Source: a virus | Virus record (IMG/VR): IMGVR_UViG_3300045005_000251 | Span: 1 to 30,374 of that record | Length of the DNA stretch: 30,374 nt | Direction: 5' to 3' (one strand) | Shown here: in pieces, positions 7,001 through 14,869 of the stretch | Position numbering within the stretch: the stretch's first letter is position 1 | Layout of the letters: every line of letters starts with the position of its first letter | Made by a program: the position numbers and the translations under genes | Notes under the pieces: generated by a model | Told to the model about the DNA's origin: nothing | Database searches by the model: none | What the model saw: the letters and a program-made list of their open reading frames with translations, nothing else

Positions 7001-8288
7001 GCCGCTGCTCGACTTCATCCCACGGCTGACGCCGGCGTTCGAGAGACCCGAGCACCTCGCGCCCATCGCCGATGCCGTCGAGCAGGCGGTGCGTGGGCCG
7101 ATTCGCCTGCTATTCGGCGTGCCGCCCCAGCACGGGAAAACCGAGCTCATCAAACACGGCCTGGTCTGGTGGATGCTGCGCCGGCCGGGAAGCCGCAACG
7201 CGTACATCAGCTTCGAGACGACGCGTGCCGAGCAGATCTCGCGCGAGATCATCGACCTCGCGAAACTCGCCGGTCTCGAGCCGCAGGGCACGCGGGCCTT
7301 GTGGAAGGCCGCCAACGGTGCGTCTCTGCTGGCGCGCGGCGCCGACGGCTCGATCACCGGCCAGGGCATCGACGGCCTGTTCGTCGTCGACGATCCGCAC
7401 AAGAACCGAAAAGCCGCGGAGAGCCGCGTGCAGCGCCAGGACGTGATGAATCTGGTGCGCGCGACGGCCGAAGGGCGCATGCACCCCTCCGCGAGTTTCA
7501 TCGGCGTTCACACGCGTTGGCACCCGGACGACATGATTGGCCAGCTCCTGCGCGAGGAGGGCTGGACGTACATCAACCTCCCGGCCGTCAACGACGGCAG
7601 CGACGCGCGACGGCCGACGGGCGCCGCACTGTGGGAGGCGCAGCGACCGCTCGCATGGCTCGAGGACAAGCGCTCGCGCGTCCACGAGTACGAGTGGGCT
7701 TCGCAGTGGCAGGGGAGCCCGCGCCCGCGTGGCGATGCGCTCTTCGGCGAGCCGCACTACTACGACGCGCTGCCCGAGGGCTGCGCCGTCGGCTACGGCG
7801 TCGATCTCGCCTACACGGCGAAGACGAGCGGCTGCCATTCGGTCGCAGTGCGCCTGTGCCGCAGAGGCGACACCTTCTTCGTCCACGACGTGCAGCGCAA
7901 GCAGGTCGACGCGACGTCGTTCGCGCTGACGCTGAAGGCGCTGCAGGCCGCGCGTCCGGGCGTGATGCTCTGGCACTGCGCCACGAGCGAGCTCGGCGCC
8001 GGGCAATTCCTCCAGCAGCTCCTTGGCTCGCGGTGGTTTCGCACCGAACTGGCCAGCGCCATCGGCGACAAGTTCCTACGGGCGCAACCCGTCGCGGCGG
8101 CGTGGCGCGCGGGCAAGGTGCTCTTGCCGGCGAAGGCGCCCTGGCTCGACGCGTTCCTCTCCGAAGTGATGGCGTTCACCGGCATCAACGACGCGAGCGA
8201 CGATCAGGTCGACGCGCTCGCGAGCGCGTTCTCGCTGCTGACGCGGCAGCCGGTGCGGCGCGATCTCACCCACCTGCCGCCACGATGA
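6963..8288 (+). CDS. terL: Terminase large subunit (ATPase-nuclease)
   Basis: This is the packaging motor. I place the start at ATG 6963 (441 aa); an ATG at 6942 and an alternative at 6909 are in frame but overlap the small subunit more. The ATPase domain shows a Walker A-like GVPPQHGKT at about 52-60, Walker B LFVVDD at about 139-144, and a coupling segment FIGVHTRWHPDD. The C-terminal RNase H-like nuclease domain shows its first acidic residue in YGVDLAYT (about 281) and closing acids in DDQVDALASA (about 412). Length and motif order are normal. Its stop overlaps the phosphatase start (ATGA), so the phosphatase is translated with the packaging motor. Confidence 0.93.
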   Translation: MALRSVKPRPDIEPLLDFIPRLTPAFERPEHLAPIADAVEQAVRGPIRLLFGVPPQHGKTELIKHGLVWWMLRRPGSRNAYISFETTRAEQISREIIDLAKLAGLEPQGTRALWKAANGASLLARGADGSITGQGIDGLFVVDDPHKNRKAAESRVQRQDVMNLVRATAEGRMHPSASFIGVHTRWHPDDMIGQLLREEGWTYINLPAVNDGSDARRPTGAALWEAQRPLAWLEDKRSRVHEYEWASQWQGSPRPRGDALFGEPHYYDALPEGCAVGYGVDLAYTAKTSGCHSVAVRLCRRGDTFFVHDVQRKQVDATSFALTLKALQAARPGVMLWHCATSELGAGQFLQQLLGSRWFRTELASAIGDKFLRAQPVAAAWRAGKVLLPAKAPWLDAFLSEVMAFTGINDASDDQVDALASAFSLLTRQPVRRDLTHLPPR

Positions 8289-8749
8289 AGCTCTACGTCG
8301 CCAGACACGGCTACGCCGGGGAACCGATCGTCGACGACGAGCGCGCCGATGACGATCGCCCGCTCACTGAACAGGGTCGGCGACACGTGGAAGCCGTGGC
8401 GGGCGCGGCCGACATCTCGCCCGCGGTAATCTTCACGTCGCCGATCCGGCGCGCACGCGAGACCGCCGCGATCTTCGGGCGCGCCTTCGCGGCTCCTGTG
8501 AAGGTGACGTCGGCGCTCCACCGCCACGACGATCCCGAGCCGTGGCTCCGCCGCGCCGTGCTCGGCGGTGGCCTCAAGCGCGTGATGCTGGTCGGCCACG
8601 TCGACAACCTGCCCGACATGATGAGCGAGCTCGGCGACGATCAGCCGGTCGATCGGCTCAAGAAGGGCGAGCTGCGCGCGTACCGTATCGACCGTGACAC
8701 GGGCGCGTGGACCGAGCGCTGGCGCATCACTCCCGACGACCTCCCGTGA
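8285..8749 (+). CDS. SixA-like histidine phosphatase
   Basis: The 154-aa product is a full-length, small histidine-phosphatase-superfamily domain. It has the nucleophile motif V-A-R-H-G (R7, H8, G9), a second Arg in TSPIRRARET (55-58), and the second catalytic His in MLVGHVDNLP (H105). These are the residues needed for phosphohistidine chemistry, and the length fits the SixA group, which dephosphorylates histidine phosphotransfer proteins. It overlaps terL by ATGA and the portal gene by GTGA, with no separate ribosome binding site, so it is locked into the packaging operon. Such an enzyme is not a standard packaging component. It might act on host signalling or phosphorelay proteins, or on a nucleotide or sugar phosphate; the substrate is unknown. 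Confidence 0.88.
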   Translation: MKLYVARHGYAGEPIVDDERADDDRPLTEQGRRHVEAVAGAADISPAVIFTSPIRRARETAAIFGRAFAAPVKVTSALHRHDDPEPWLRRAVLGGGLKRVMLVGHVDNLPDMMSELGDDQPVDRLKKGELRAYRIDRDTGAWTERWRITPDDLP

Positions 8750-10362
8750 AGTACGCAGTCCTCGCGCAAACGCACCCCGAGTACGCGCCGAAGCTCTGGC
8801 GCGAGTACGCGCTGCTCTACCACGGGGGCCATCGTCTGCGCGCGGCGGCGGCGGAGTTCCTGCCGCAGATGCCGGGCGAGCTCGACGAACGGTACCGCCA
8901 GCGGATGCGGCTCGCTGCCTACGTGAACCACTTCAACTCGATCGTCGGCTTCTTCCTCAGCAACCTGTTCACGCAGGAGCTGACGGTGCGGCCTGCGGTC
9001 GACGCCAAGGATCCGACCACGGCCGGCGCAGCGCCGATCGACGACGGTTTCTACAGCCTGTTCGCGCGCGACATCGACCGGCGCGGCAGCACGCTCTCGC
9101 AGCTCATGCGCGAGGCGCTCAAGAGCGCGCTCATCCGCAAACGCGGGCTTGTCGGCGTCGACTTGCCCGCCGCGCCCGCGACCCCGGCGTCGAGCCTCGC
9201 CGACGAGGACAAACTCGGGGCACGGCGGGCCTACGCGTTCGCCATCCCGCTCGAGCAGCTCATCGACTGGGAGAAGGACGACGACGGCCGATTCACGCTC
9301 GCCGTGCTGCACCGCACCGTGTGCGAACGCCGCGGGCTATCCGGATCGCGCGCGACTTACGTCGAGGAGTTCAAGTGCTGGGAGCGCGACGACACCGGCA
9401 ACGCGCGCTGGCGGCTCTTCCGGACTCCGCCAATCCCGCTCGACGACAAGCCCAACCCCGAGGCGGACGTTCCGCTCGCCGGCGAGGGCCTGACAAGCTT
9501 CCGGCAGATCCCGATCGTCGAGCTCGAGGCGCCGAGCGGGCTGTGGGTCGGCGACCTCATCGGCGGGCTCGCGCGTGAGCATTTCCAGCGGCGCAGCGCC
9601 CTCAACAGCGCCGAGGCCGACTCGCTCTGCGCGATCCCTTACGCCAAGCTCGGCTCCGAAACGGGCTCCCCCGGCGGCGCAATGCCTGCCGAGGTTCAGC
9701 AGAATCCCAACCGCGGGCGCGATCCGGTGGGCGAATTCAAGGGCCGCGGCTGGACGATCATCGGCGCGGGCGACGATCTCGGGTTCGCGGAGCCGTCTGG
9801 GCGCGCATACGAGATCGTCGACAAGCAGCTCGACAAGCTCGTCGACGAGATGCTGCGCGTGACGCGGCAGATGGCCGCCAGCGTGACCGCAACGTCCACG
9901 TCCCTCGGACGGTCTGGTCTGTCGAAGCAGGAAGATCGGCACGCGACCGAGATCGTCCTCGGCGAGCTCGGCAGCGTAGTGCGCGCCTGCGCCAAGCTGC
10001 TCTACACCATCGTGAGCGAGGCGCGCGGCGAGGACGTGGTGTGGACGCCACACGGGCTCGACAAGTACGAGCTGGTGGACCGCGAGGCGCTGCTCGAGGA
10101 GGCAGACGGGCTCGATCTCGTCGCGATTCCGTCGCCGACCTTCCACAAGCTCCACAAGGTCAAGCTGGCGCTCGCGTTGCTCGGCAACGTGCCACCCGAC
10201 ACCCAGGACGCCATCCAGAAGGAGATCGAGGACGGCGTCGAAGAGCAGGAGAAACGCCGGAAAGAGCTGGCCGCTGCGCCACCACCGACCGCGCCGCCGC
10301 CAGCACCGGGGCTGAAGGAAGCGAAGGGCGCTCCGGCAGGGCAGCCGCGCCCCACGACCTGA
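8746..10362 (+). CDS. Portal protein
   Basis: The GTG at 8746 overlaps the phosphatase stop and yields 538 aa, a typical portal length. The N-terminus (HPEYAPKLWREYALLY, then FLPQMPGELDERYRQRM and NHFNSIVGFFLSNLF) resembles DUF4055/SPP1-type portals. An acidic stem/crown region and long helices (IVDKQLDKLVDEMLRVTRQMAA) follow at about residues 360-390. The C-terminal 40 residues are a Glu/Lys then Pro/Ala-rich tail. It follows the terminase and precedes the scaffold and capsid, the normal position for the dodecameric ring through which DNA enters the capsid. Some longer upstream starts exist in frame, but they would overlap the phosphatase domain. Confidence 0.85.
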   Translation: MKYAVLAQTHPEYAPKLWREYALLYHGGHRLRAAAAEFLPQMPGELDERYRQRMRLAAYVNHFNSIVGFFLSNLFTQELTVRPAVDAKDPTTAGAAPIDDGFYSLFARDIDRRGSTLSQLMREALKSALIRKRGLVGVDLPAAPATPASSLADEDKLGARRAYAFAIPLEQLIDWEKDDDGRFTLAVLHRTVCERRGLSGSRATYVEEFKCWERDDTGNARWRLFRTPPIPLDDKPNPEADVPLAGEGLTSFRQIPIVELEAPSGLWVGDLIGGLAREHFQRRSALNSAEADSLCAIPYAKLGSETGSPGGAMPAEVQQNPNRGRDPVGEFKGRGWTIIGAGDDLGFAEPSGRAYEIVDKQLDKLVDEMLRVTRQMAASVTATSTSLGRSGLSKQEDRHATEIVLGELGSVVRACAKLLYTIVSEARGEDVVWTPHGLDKYELVDREALLEEADGLDLVAIPSPTFHKLHKVKLALALLGNVPPDTQDAIQKEIEDGVEEQEKRRKELAAAPPPTAPPPAPGLKEAKGAPAGQPRPTT

Positions 10363-10462
10363 GCCGATCGATCCACCCGCACACCGCGGGCAGCCGCTCG
10401 CGCGCGGCATCAACGCGCGACACAGCCACCGGCGCTGAAATGCCGGCATCGGAGCCGCGAAC

Positions 10463-11188
10463 ATGGCAGACGCACCCAACGCACCGGACACCACCACTCC
10501 CACCCCGGCCGCACCGGGCCAGCAACCGCCGCCGACGCCGCCGCAACCCGACCCGGACAACGATGACGCGCCGATCGGCAACCGCGGCCTGACCAAACGA
10601 TTCAAGAAGTTCGAAAAGAACCTGCTCGGCACGATCGAGTCGCTGCTGAACAAGCGCGACGAGGGCTTGCTCGCGAAACTGAAGCCGGCCCCCGAACCTC
10701 CGAAGGAGCCCCAAGAGAACGAGCCCGCGGCCACAGGAACGGACCCCGTCATCGCCGGTTTGCAGCAGCAGATCGAAGAGCTGAAGGCCGACAACGCGCG
10801 CAAGGACGCCATCGCGGCGAACGAGCGCGACCAACGCCGAAACAGCGCGCTGCGGCAGCGCCTGACCGACGAGCTCATCAAGGGCGGCACCGACGCCACC
10901 CGCGCGCGCCACGCCGTGGGCTTCCTCGTCGATGTCGAGAAGCGCGTGAAGTACGCGGCAGACGACTCCGATGAGCTGGTCTTCGCCGCCGGCGACGAGG
11001 AGCTCGATGTCGGTGCCGGTATCAAGGCCTGGCTCAAGAGCGAGGACGGGAAACTGTATCTGCCGCCACGCGGTGTCGCCGGCTCGGGCGACCGCGGAGG
11101 CGGAGTGGCGCGACCCCCGGCGCCACCGGGGCAACCCGACCGCACCGCCGTCAGCCACGCGCTGTTGCGTGTGCTCGACGGCGGCTGA
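10463..11188 (+). CDS. Scaffolding-like protein
   Basis: The ATG at 10463 has GGAG eight bases upstream. The 241-aa product has the composition of a phage scaffold. It opens with a Pro/Thr/Asp-rich disordered N-terminus (residues 1-40) and a basic helix, TKRFKKFEKNLLG. A coiled-coil segment follows (GLQQQIEELKADNARKDAI, about 99-117), then helices rich in Arg, and a Gly/Pro tail. It lies between portal and major capsid protein, the standard scaffold position. No protease domain is visible, so head maturation may rely on scaffold release, or the protease lies elsewhere. The call rests on position and composition rather than sequence family. Confidence 0.7.
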   Translation: MADAPNAPDTTTPTPAAPGQQPPPTPPQPDPDNDDAPIGNRGLTKRFKKFEKNLLGTIESLLNKRDEGLLAKLKPAPEPPKEPQENEPAATGTDPVIAGLQQQIEELKADNARKDAIAANERDQRRNSALRQRLTDELIKGGTDATRARHAVGFLVDVEKRVKYAADDSDELVFAAGDEELDVGAGIKAWLKSEDGKLYLPPRGVAGSGDRGGGVARPPAPPGQPDRTAVSHALLRVLDGG

Positions 11189-11233
11189 CAACGGCAACGA
11201 CACCACCGAGCCGCCCACCGAAAGTAGGAGATC

Positions 11234-12280
11234 ATGGCAGGAGAGACCCTTTCCGATCTGAGCAATGCGCTCTCGACGCTGTTCGCGCCCAAATTGGCCA
11301 GACAGTGGAACCGCATGGCCATCGCCGCCGCGCTCATCGACGCCGAGCCGGGGTTTGGCAAGGCGGCGAACTTCGACGTCGAGTTCTCGAACGGCGAGGC
11401 GAGCAACGTCGCCGAGGGCTCGGATGTCGGCGACGGCGAGCTCAACAGCGACGTCGACGTCGCCGCCGTCTTCAACTGGTCGCACTACCGGCAGAGCTTC
11501 AAGGTCTCGGAGACCGAGGTCGACGCCGCCGCCGCGTCCATCGGCTCGGCCGAGGCGCTGATGAACATCTTCGGCAATCGCGTCTTCGGCGCGAACGCCA
11601 AGGTCATCAGCAAGATCAACAAGCACATCTACGCGGGCACGGGCAATGACGGCGGCAACCCGTCGCTCGTTGGCCTCCACGCGGGTGCGCTCGAGGAGTC
11701 GGGCAACTACGGCGGCCTGGCGCGCGCGACCTACGCCGAGTGGAAGGGGCACGCGCTCGCCAACGGCGGGCTGCCACGGCCGCTCAGCATCGACCTCTTG
11801 AACCAGCTCGACCAGGTCATCTACCAGACGAGCGGCCTCGACTGGGACTTCGCGCTCGCGAGCCCGGGCGTGTACCGCAAGTACACGGGGCTCTTCAACC
11901 AGGTCACGCGCCTGGTGCAAGACGGCCGCGGGCCGATGCCGCAGATGGACTTCGGTCCGGTCGGCGCCGAGCTCTTCTACCGCGGCAAGCCCGTCTACCG
12001 CGACAAAGACGCGACCTCGGGCACCATCACGTTCATCAACAAGAACGAGCTGAAGACCAAATGGCTGCCGCGGCGCGCGAGCCCGCAGGACGCCGTGCAG
12101 CAGAGCATCGAGACGCTGCAGGGCTCGAGCGGCGACTCGGTCACCATGACGCGCATCCCCGCGCGCGTGGTCGTGCTCGCCAAGACCGGCGACAGCATCA
12201 AGGCGAGCGTGAAGACCTCGATCGCGATGTGCGCCATCCGCCCGAACGCGATGGGCTACATCGCCGACATCCAGGAGTAA
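11234..12280 (+). CDS. Major capsid protein (HK97-fold type)
   Basis: A strong ribosome binding site (TAGGAG) precedes ATG 11234. The 348-aa product begins MAGETLSDLSNAL, with an early segment LARQWNRMAIAAALID. It has a Gly/Asp-rich E-loop-like region (EFSNGEASNVAEGSDVGDGE) and SFKVSETEVDAAA. An A-domain-like part with WDFALASPGVYRKYTGLF follows, and a C-terminal segment with MCAIRPNAMGYI. Length, position after scaffold and lack of membrane or enzyme features fit the major capsid protein of a phage with an HK97-fold head. No cleavable N-terminal scaffold domain is fused, which agrees with a separate scaffold gene just before it. Confidence 0.82.
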   Translation: MAGETLSDLSNALSTLFAPKLARQWNRMAIAAALIDAEPGFGKAANFDVEFSNGEASNVAEGSDVGDGELNSDVDVAAVFNWSHYRQSFKVSETEVDAAAASIGSAEALMNIFGNRVFGANAKVISKINKHIYAGTGNDGGNPSLVGLHAGALEESGNYGGLARATYAEWKGHALANGGLPRPLSIDLLNQLDQVIYQTSGLDWDFALASPGVYRKYTGLFNQVTRLVQDGRGPMPQMDFGPVGAELFYRGKPVYRDKDATSGTITFINKNELKTKWLPRRASPQDAVQQSIETLQGSSGDSVTMTRIPARVVVLAKTGDSIKASVKTSIAMCAIRPNAMGYIADIQE

Positions 12281-12283
12281 GCG

Positions 12284-12826
12284 ATGGCCCTAAGCGTGAG
12301 AAAAACCACCGATACGGTGCTGTTCGCGCTCGTCGCGTCGTTCAACGCGCTCAAGCGCGAGCTCGCCGCGCAGCTCACCACCATGCCGCACGCGGACGTG
12401 TCGAGCAAAGCGTCGACGGGCGACTACCACGCGCCGGTGGCAGGCGCGGCCGACATCGACGGCTCGGCGGCGGCCACGGATCTCGCGTCTACCATCGCCC
12501 GCGCGAACAGCCTCAAGGCCGTCTACAACCGCACCATCGCGGACGCGGACGCGCACAAAGCGGCCGACGCGGGCATCGTCGCGGTGGCGGACACCACCGA
12601 TCTCGCCAGCGCGGAGACGCTGCTCAACGCGATCAAGACGGCCTACGCCGCGCATCGCGTCTCGACGGCGTTCCACTTCACCGCGGACGACGTGAACGCG
12701 GTTGCCGCCCCAGACGCGAGCGATCTCGCTTCCGCCGAAGCGCTCGCGAACGATCTGCACGCCCAGATCAACGCGCACATCCAGGCCGGGTTCGCCGCAC
12801 CGAGCATCAAACTCATCGAGGCGTAG
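12284..12826 (+). CDS. Repeat protein next to the capsid gene, possible head decoration protein
   Basis: The 180-aa product has an unusual internal repeat. Three segments of about 22 residues share x-x-D-L-A-S-x3-L-x-N-x-[LI]-K/H, often ending Y-N/A-x-H/R, at about residues 64-85, 104-125 and 145-166. They are spaced by about 40 residues, with acidic Ala/Val/Asp-rich linkers such as IVAVADTTDLAS. It starts four bases after the capsid stop and is clearly part of the head operon. Such helix-rich repeats could coat the capsid surface or act as a spacer. I do not recognise a named family. Confidence 0.7.
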   Translation: MALSVRKTTDTVLFALVASFNALKRELAAQLTTMPHADVSSKASTGDYHAPVAGAADIDGSAAATDLASTIARANSLKAVYNRTIADADAHKAADAGIVAVADTTDLASAETLLNAIKTAYAAHRVSTAFHFTADDVNAVAAPDASDLASAEALANDLHAQINAHIQAGFAAPSIKLIEA

Positions 12827-12835
12827 GAGAGCACC

Positions 12836-13615
12836 ATGTCGAGCACCATCACCGTCCCCGCCCACGGCGAAGGCACGCCTGCCGAAGTCGTGACGCTGGC
12901 GACGCAGGCGAAGGCCGACGTCGAGGCGCTCCAGGCACAGACCGCGCGCACGGTGCAGAACGCTGCGACCGGCATCGCCAGCACCGACAGCGCGACCGCG
13001 GCCAACGCGGCCGCGCCGACCGGCATCTCGAACCAAAACGCGACACTCAAGCGGCAGGAGATGCTCGCGGCCCTGCCGGCGCCCGTGAACATCCACGCGC
13101 AGTTTGCCGCCGGAGCAGCCATCAACGCCAACTCGGGCTTCACGGTGCCCTTCCCGCGGCGGACGTGCCGCGTGGTCGTTGGCGCCATGGGCGTGGAGGT
13201 GAACTTCACGGTCACGGGCACCGACATCACGGGCGCACCGCTCACGGAGCCCATCCACGTAGCGGCCGGCGGCGGTACGGTAGACGGGACCAAGGCATTC
13301 GAGTCGATCACCTCGTTCGTCTCCGATGTCGATCCGGGCGACACCGTCGACCTGAAGACCGGCAAAGGCTTCGCTGTCTCGGCGCCGTTCGCCGCGCTCG
13401 ACGTGCTGAGCGTCGACGGCGCCGTCGAGACGGCCACGAGCGTGGCAGCGCAGGGAACGGTCACGCCGACCTCGACTCCCGATGGGACCAAGGTCTTCGC
13501 CGTCCGCTACAGCTACGCGCACACGCACGCGGTGACCGACCCGCAGCACAACCACACCCAGGCGGCGCACAACCACCCGATCACCGACCCGCAACATACC
13601 CACGCCCTAGCGTAA
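12836..13615 (+). CDS. Putative head fibre/decoration protein with C-terminal H-x-H motifs
   Basis: GTAGGAG precedes ATG 12836. The 259-aa product has an Ala/Thr-rich helical N-terminus (residues about 15-50), a beta-rich middle (TCRVVVGAMGVEVNFTV, about 121-137), and a histidine-rich C-terminus. The last 35 residues contain four H-x-H pairs at 229/231, 238/240, 245/247 and 254/256, two of them inside TDPQHxH. H-x-H strings of this kind bind iron along trimeric fibre tips, as in T4 gp37, and recur in phage collar or fibre proteins. Here the gene sits between capsid and neck genes, so a head fibre or receptor-contact protein is plausible. Function is inferred. Confidence 0.65.
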   Translation: MSSTITVPAHGEGTPAEVVTLATQAKADVEALQAQTARTVQNAATGIASTDSATAANAAAPTGISNQNATLKRQEMLAALPAPVNIHAQFAAGAAINANSGFTVPFPRRTCRVVVGAMGVEVNFTVTGTDITGAPLTEPIHVAAGGGTVDGTKAFESITSFVSDVDPGDTVDLKTGKGFAVSAPFAALDVLSVDGAVETATSVAAQGTVTPTSTPDGTKVFAVRYSYAHTHAVTDPQHNHTQAAHNHPITDPQHTHALA

Positions 13616-13623
13616 GGAGCCCC

Positions 13624-14007
13624 ATGTTCGACTCGAACGAGCCCCAAGAGCAGACCTTCACCACCTGGAAGAACCCGCTCGACCGCGACGTCTACCTCGA
13701 CCTCTACGTCGGCAGCCACATCGTGAACGGCAAGACCAACCACTCGCCGTTTCACCGCTACACGGTGCCCGCCGGCGCGACCAAGCAGATCCCGAGCGAG
13801 TTCGACGACGCCATCGCCAAGCTCGACGAGCGCGGCATGGTCGTGAGCGGCAAGGCGCCGTTCATGGTGCGCGTGGGCGTGCAGACCGAGGTCCACCCCG
13901 CCCTTGCCGTCGACGCGCCGCCCGTGGAGATCGGCGACGACAAGCCCGATGCCGGCGCCAAGCGCGCCGCGATCGCGCGCAAGGCCGACACCGCGCCGAC
14001 GAAGTAG
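13624..14007 (+). CDS. Small head/neck protein, hypothetical
   Basis: A clear TAAGGAG precedes ATG 13624. The 127-aa product has a beta-rich first half (FTTWKNPLDRDVYLDLYVG, then HRYTVPAGATKQIPSEFD), a middle segment with KAPFMVRVGVQTE, and a Lys/Ala-rich tail. Small proteins of this type occur between capsid and neck genes in many phages, but I cannot name the family. A longer frame extends far upstream through the capsid gene, but it is a shadow and the ribosome binding site supports this start. Confidence 0.65.
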   Translation: MFDSNEPQEQTFTTWKNPLDRDVYLDLYVGSHIVNGKTNHSPFHRYTVPAGATKQIPSEFDDAIAKLDERGMVVSGKAPFMVRVGVQTEVHPALAVDAPPVEIGDDKPDAGAKRAAIARKADTAPTK

Positions 14008-14010
14008 CTC

Positions 14011-14430
14011 ATGGCCTGGACGGAGACCGACCGGGCGAAGCTGCGCCATTATTTGGGCTTCGCGGCGATCTTCCTCCAGGCCGATCCGCGGCTCGAGAAC
14101 GCCCTCAACTCGGTGCAGTCGCTCGCCGACGGCGGCACGCGGCCCGACAACTCGACCGAGCTGCAAATTCGCGGCTGGATCGCCGATCTCGAGAGCGTCG
14201 AAGGCAAGCTCAAGGCGCTCTGGGACAAGGCGATGCTCACCGAGGCCGTCGGTGACGTGAAACTCGACACCCTGCGCGGCCGCGCGATGCTGCTCGCCGA
14301 GGGCCGGCGGCTCGTCACCAATCTCGCGACGGCGCTGTCGACGAGTCCGCGCCGCGACGTGTTCTCGGCGACCGAGCCACGCCCGCACGGCGACACCTTC
14401 GGCGCCTTCGCCGGCAGGCTGCCCACGTGA
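14011..14430 (+). CDS. Head-tail connector-like protein
   Basis: ATG 14011 lies three bases after the previous stop. The 139-aa product is predominantly helical: RAKLRHYLGFAAIFLQADPRLENALNSVQ, then ELQIRGWIADLESVEGKLKAL, and LDTLRGRAMLLAEGRRLV. This resembles small connector proteins that bind under the portal. Position between capsid and tail genes and the coupling to the next gene (GTGA overlap) support a neck role. It is not assigned to a specific family. Confidence 0.65.
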   Translation: MAWTETDRAKLRHYLGFAAIFLQADPRLENALNSVQSLADGGTRPDNSTELQIRGWIADLESVEGKLKALWDKAMLTEAVGDVKLDTLRGRAMLLAEGRRLVTNLATALSTSPRRDVFSATEPRPHGDTFGAFAGRLPT

Positions 14431-14840
14431 CCCTCCGCGACGATCTGCTGCCCGTCCTCGACGATCTGCGGCAGATCCCTGTCGATCTCGGTCTGCGGCT
14501 GAACCAGGTCTTCCGCGTCGTGCGCACCTGGTCGGGCGGGATGGTCGGCGCCGGCAACGGCGTCGGCGCCGACTACACCGACGACGAGCTCGAGCTGACG
14601 CCCCGACCGCGCGTGCGCGAGGAGGCGATGGGCCGGCGCCTGGTGGTGGAGCCCGTGAGCCAGCGCCTTCCGATCGCGACCGTCCACCCGAAGGACTCGC
14701 CGGCGACCGAGGTGCTCTACCGCGTTGCCGGGCCCAACGCGGGCTACTACCAACTCGTCGAGTACTCCGTGGCGAAGCCATTCCGCCAGCGGCTCGTGCT
14801 CCAGCGGCTCGAGCGCCGCCAGCCGCAGCCTGAGGCCTGA
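14427..14840 (+). CDS. Neck or head-completion protein
   Basis: GTG 14427 overlaps the preceding stop (GTGA). The 137-aa product begins with TLRDDLLPVLDDLRQIPVDLGLR, then carries a glycine-rich loop (WSGGMVGAGNGVGADYTD) and beta strands (LVVEPVSQRLPI, YYQLVEYSVAKPFRQRLVL). A short beta-barrel with a loop fits head-closure or head-tail adaptor proteins, and the gene is the last of the head block. It is followed at once by an antisense gene, so the operon is interrupted here. The family is not certain. Confidence 0.6.
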   Translation: MTLRDDLLPVLDDLRQIPVDLGLRLNQVFRVVRTWSGGMVGAGNGVGADYTDDELELTPRPRVREEAMGRRLVVEPVSQRLPIATVHPKDSPATEVLYRVAGPNAGYYQLVEYSVAKPFRQRLVLQRLERRQPQPEA

Positions 14841-14869
14841 GGGTGGCAGCGGACGGACGGACCAAACTT

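Noticed and set aside
10429-10446. CCGGC-N8-GCCGG hairpin before the scaffold gene
   Set aside because: A five-pair stem is expected by chance in GC-rich DNA, and it has no tract of T.
9337-11920. Long minus-strand open frames opposite portal, scaffold and capsid genes
   Set aside because: They are shadows of the plus-strand genes, which have ribosome binding sites, recognisable families and normal order. High GC keeps stop codons rare in these frames.
11740-13620. Long upstream extension of the 127-aa protein frame
   Set aside because: It is Arg/His/Gly-rich shadow of the capsid and following genes. A good ribosome binding site marks ATG 13624 instead.
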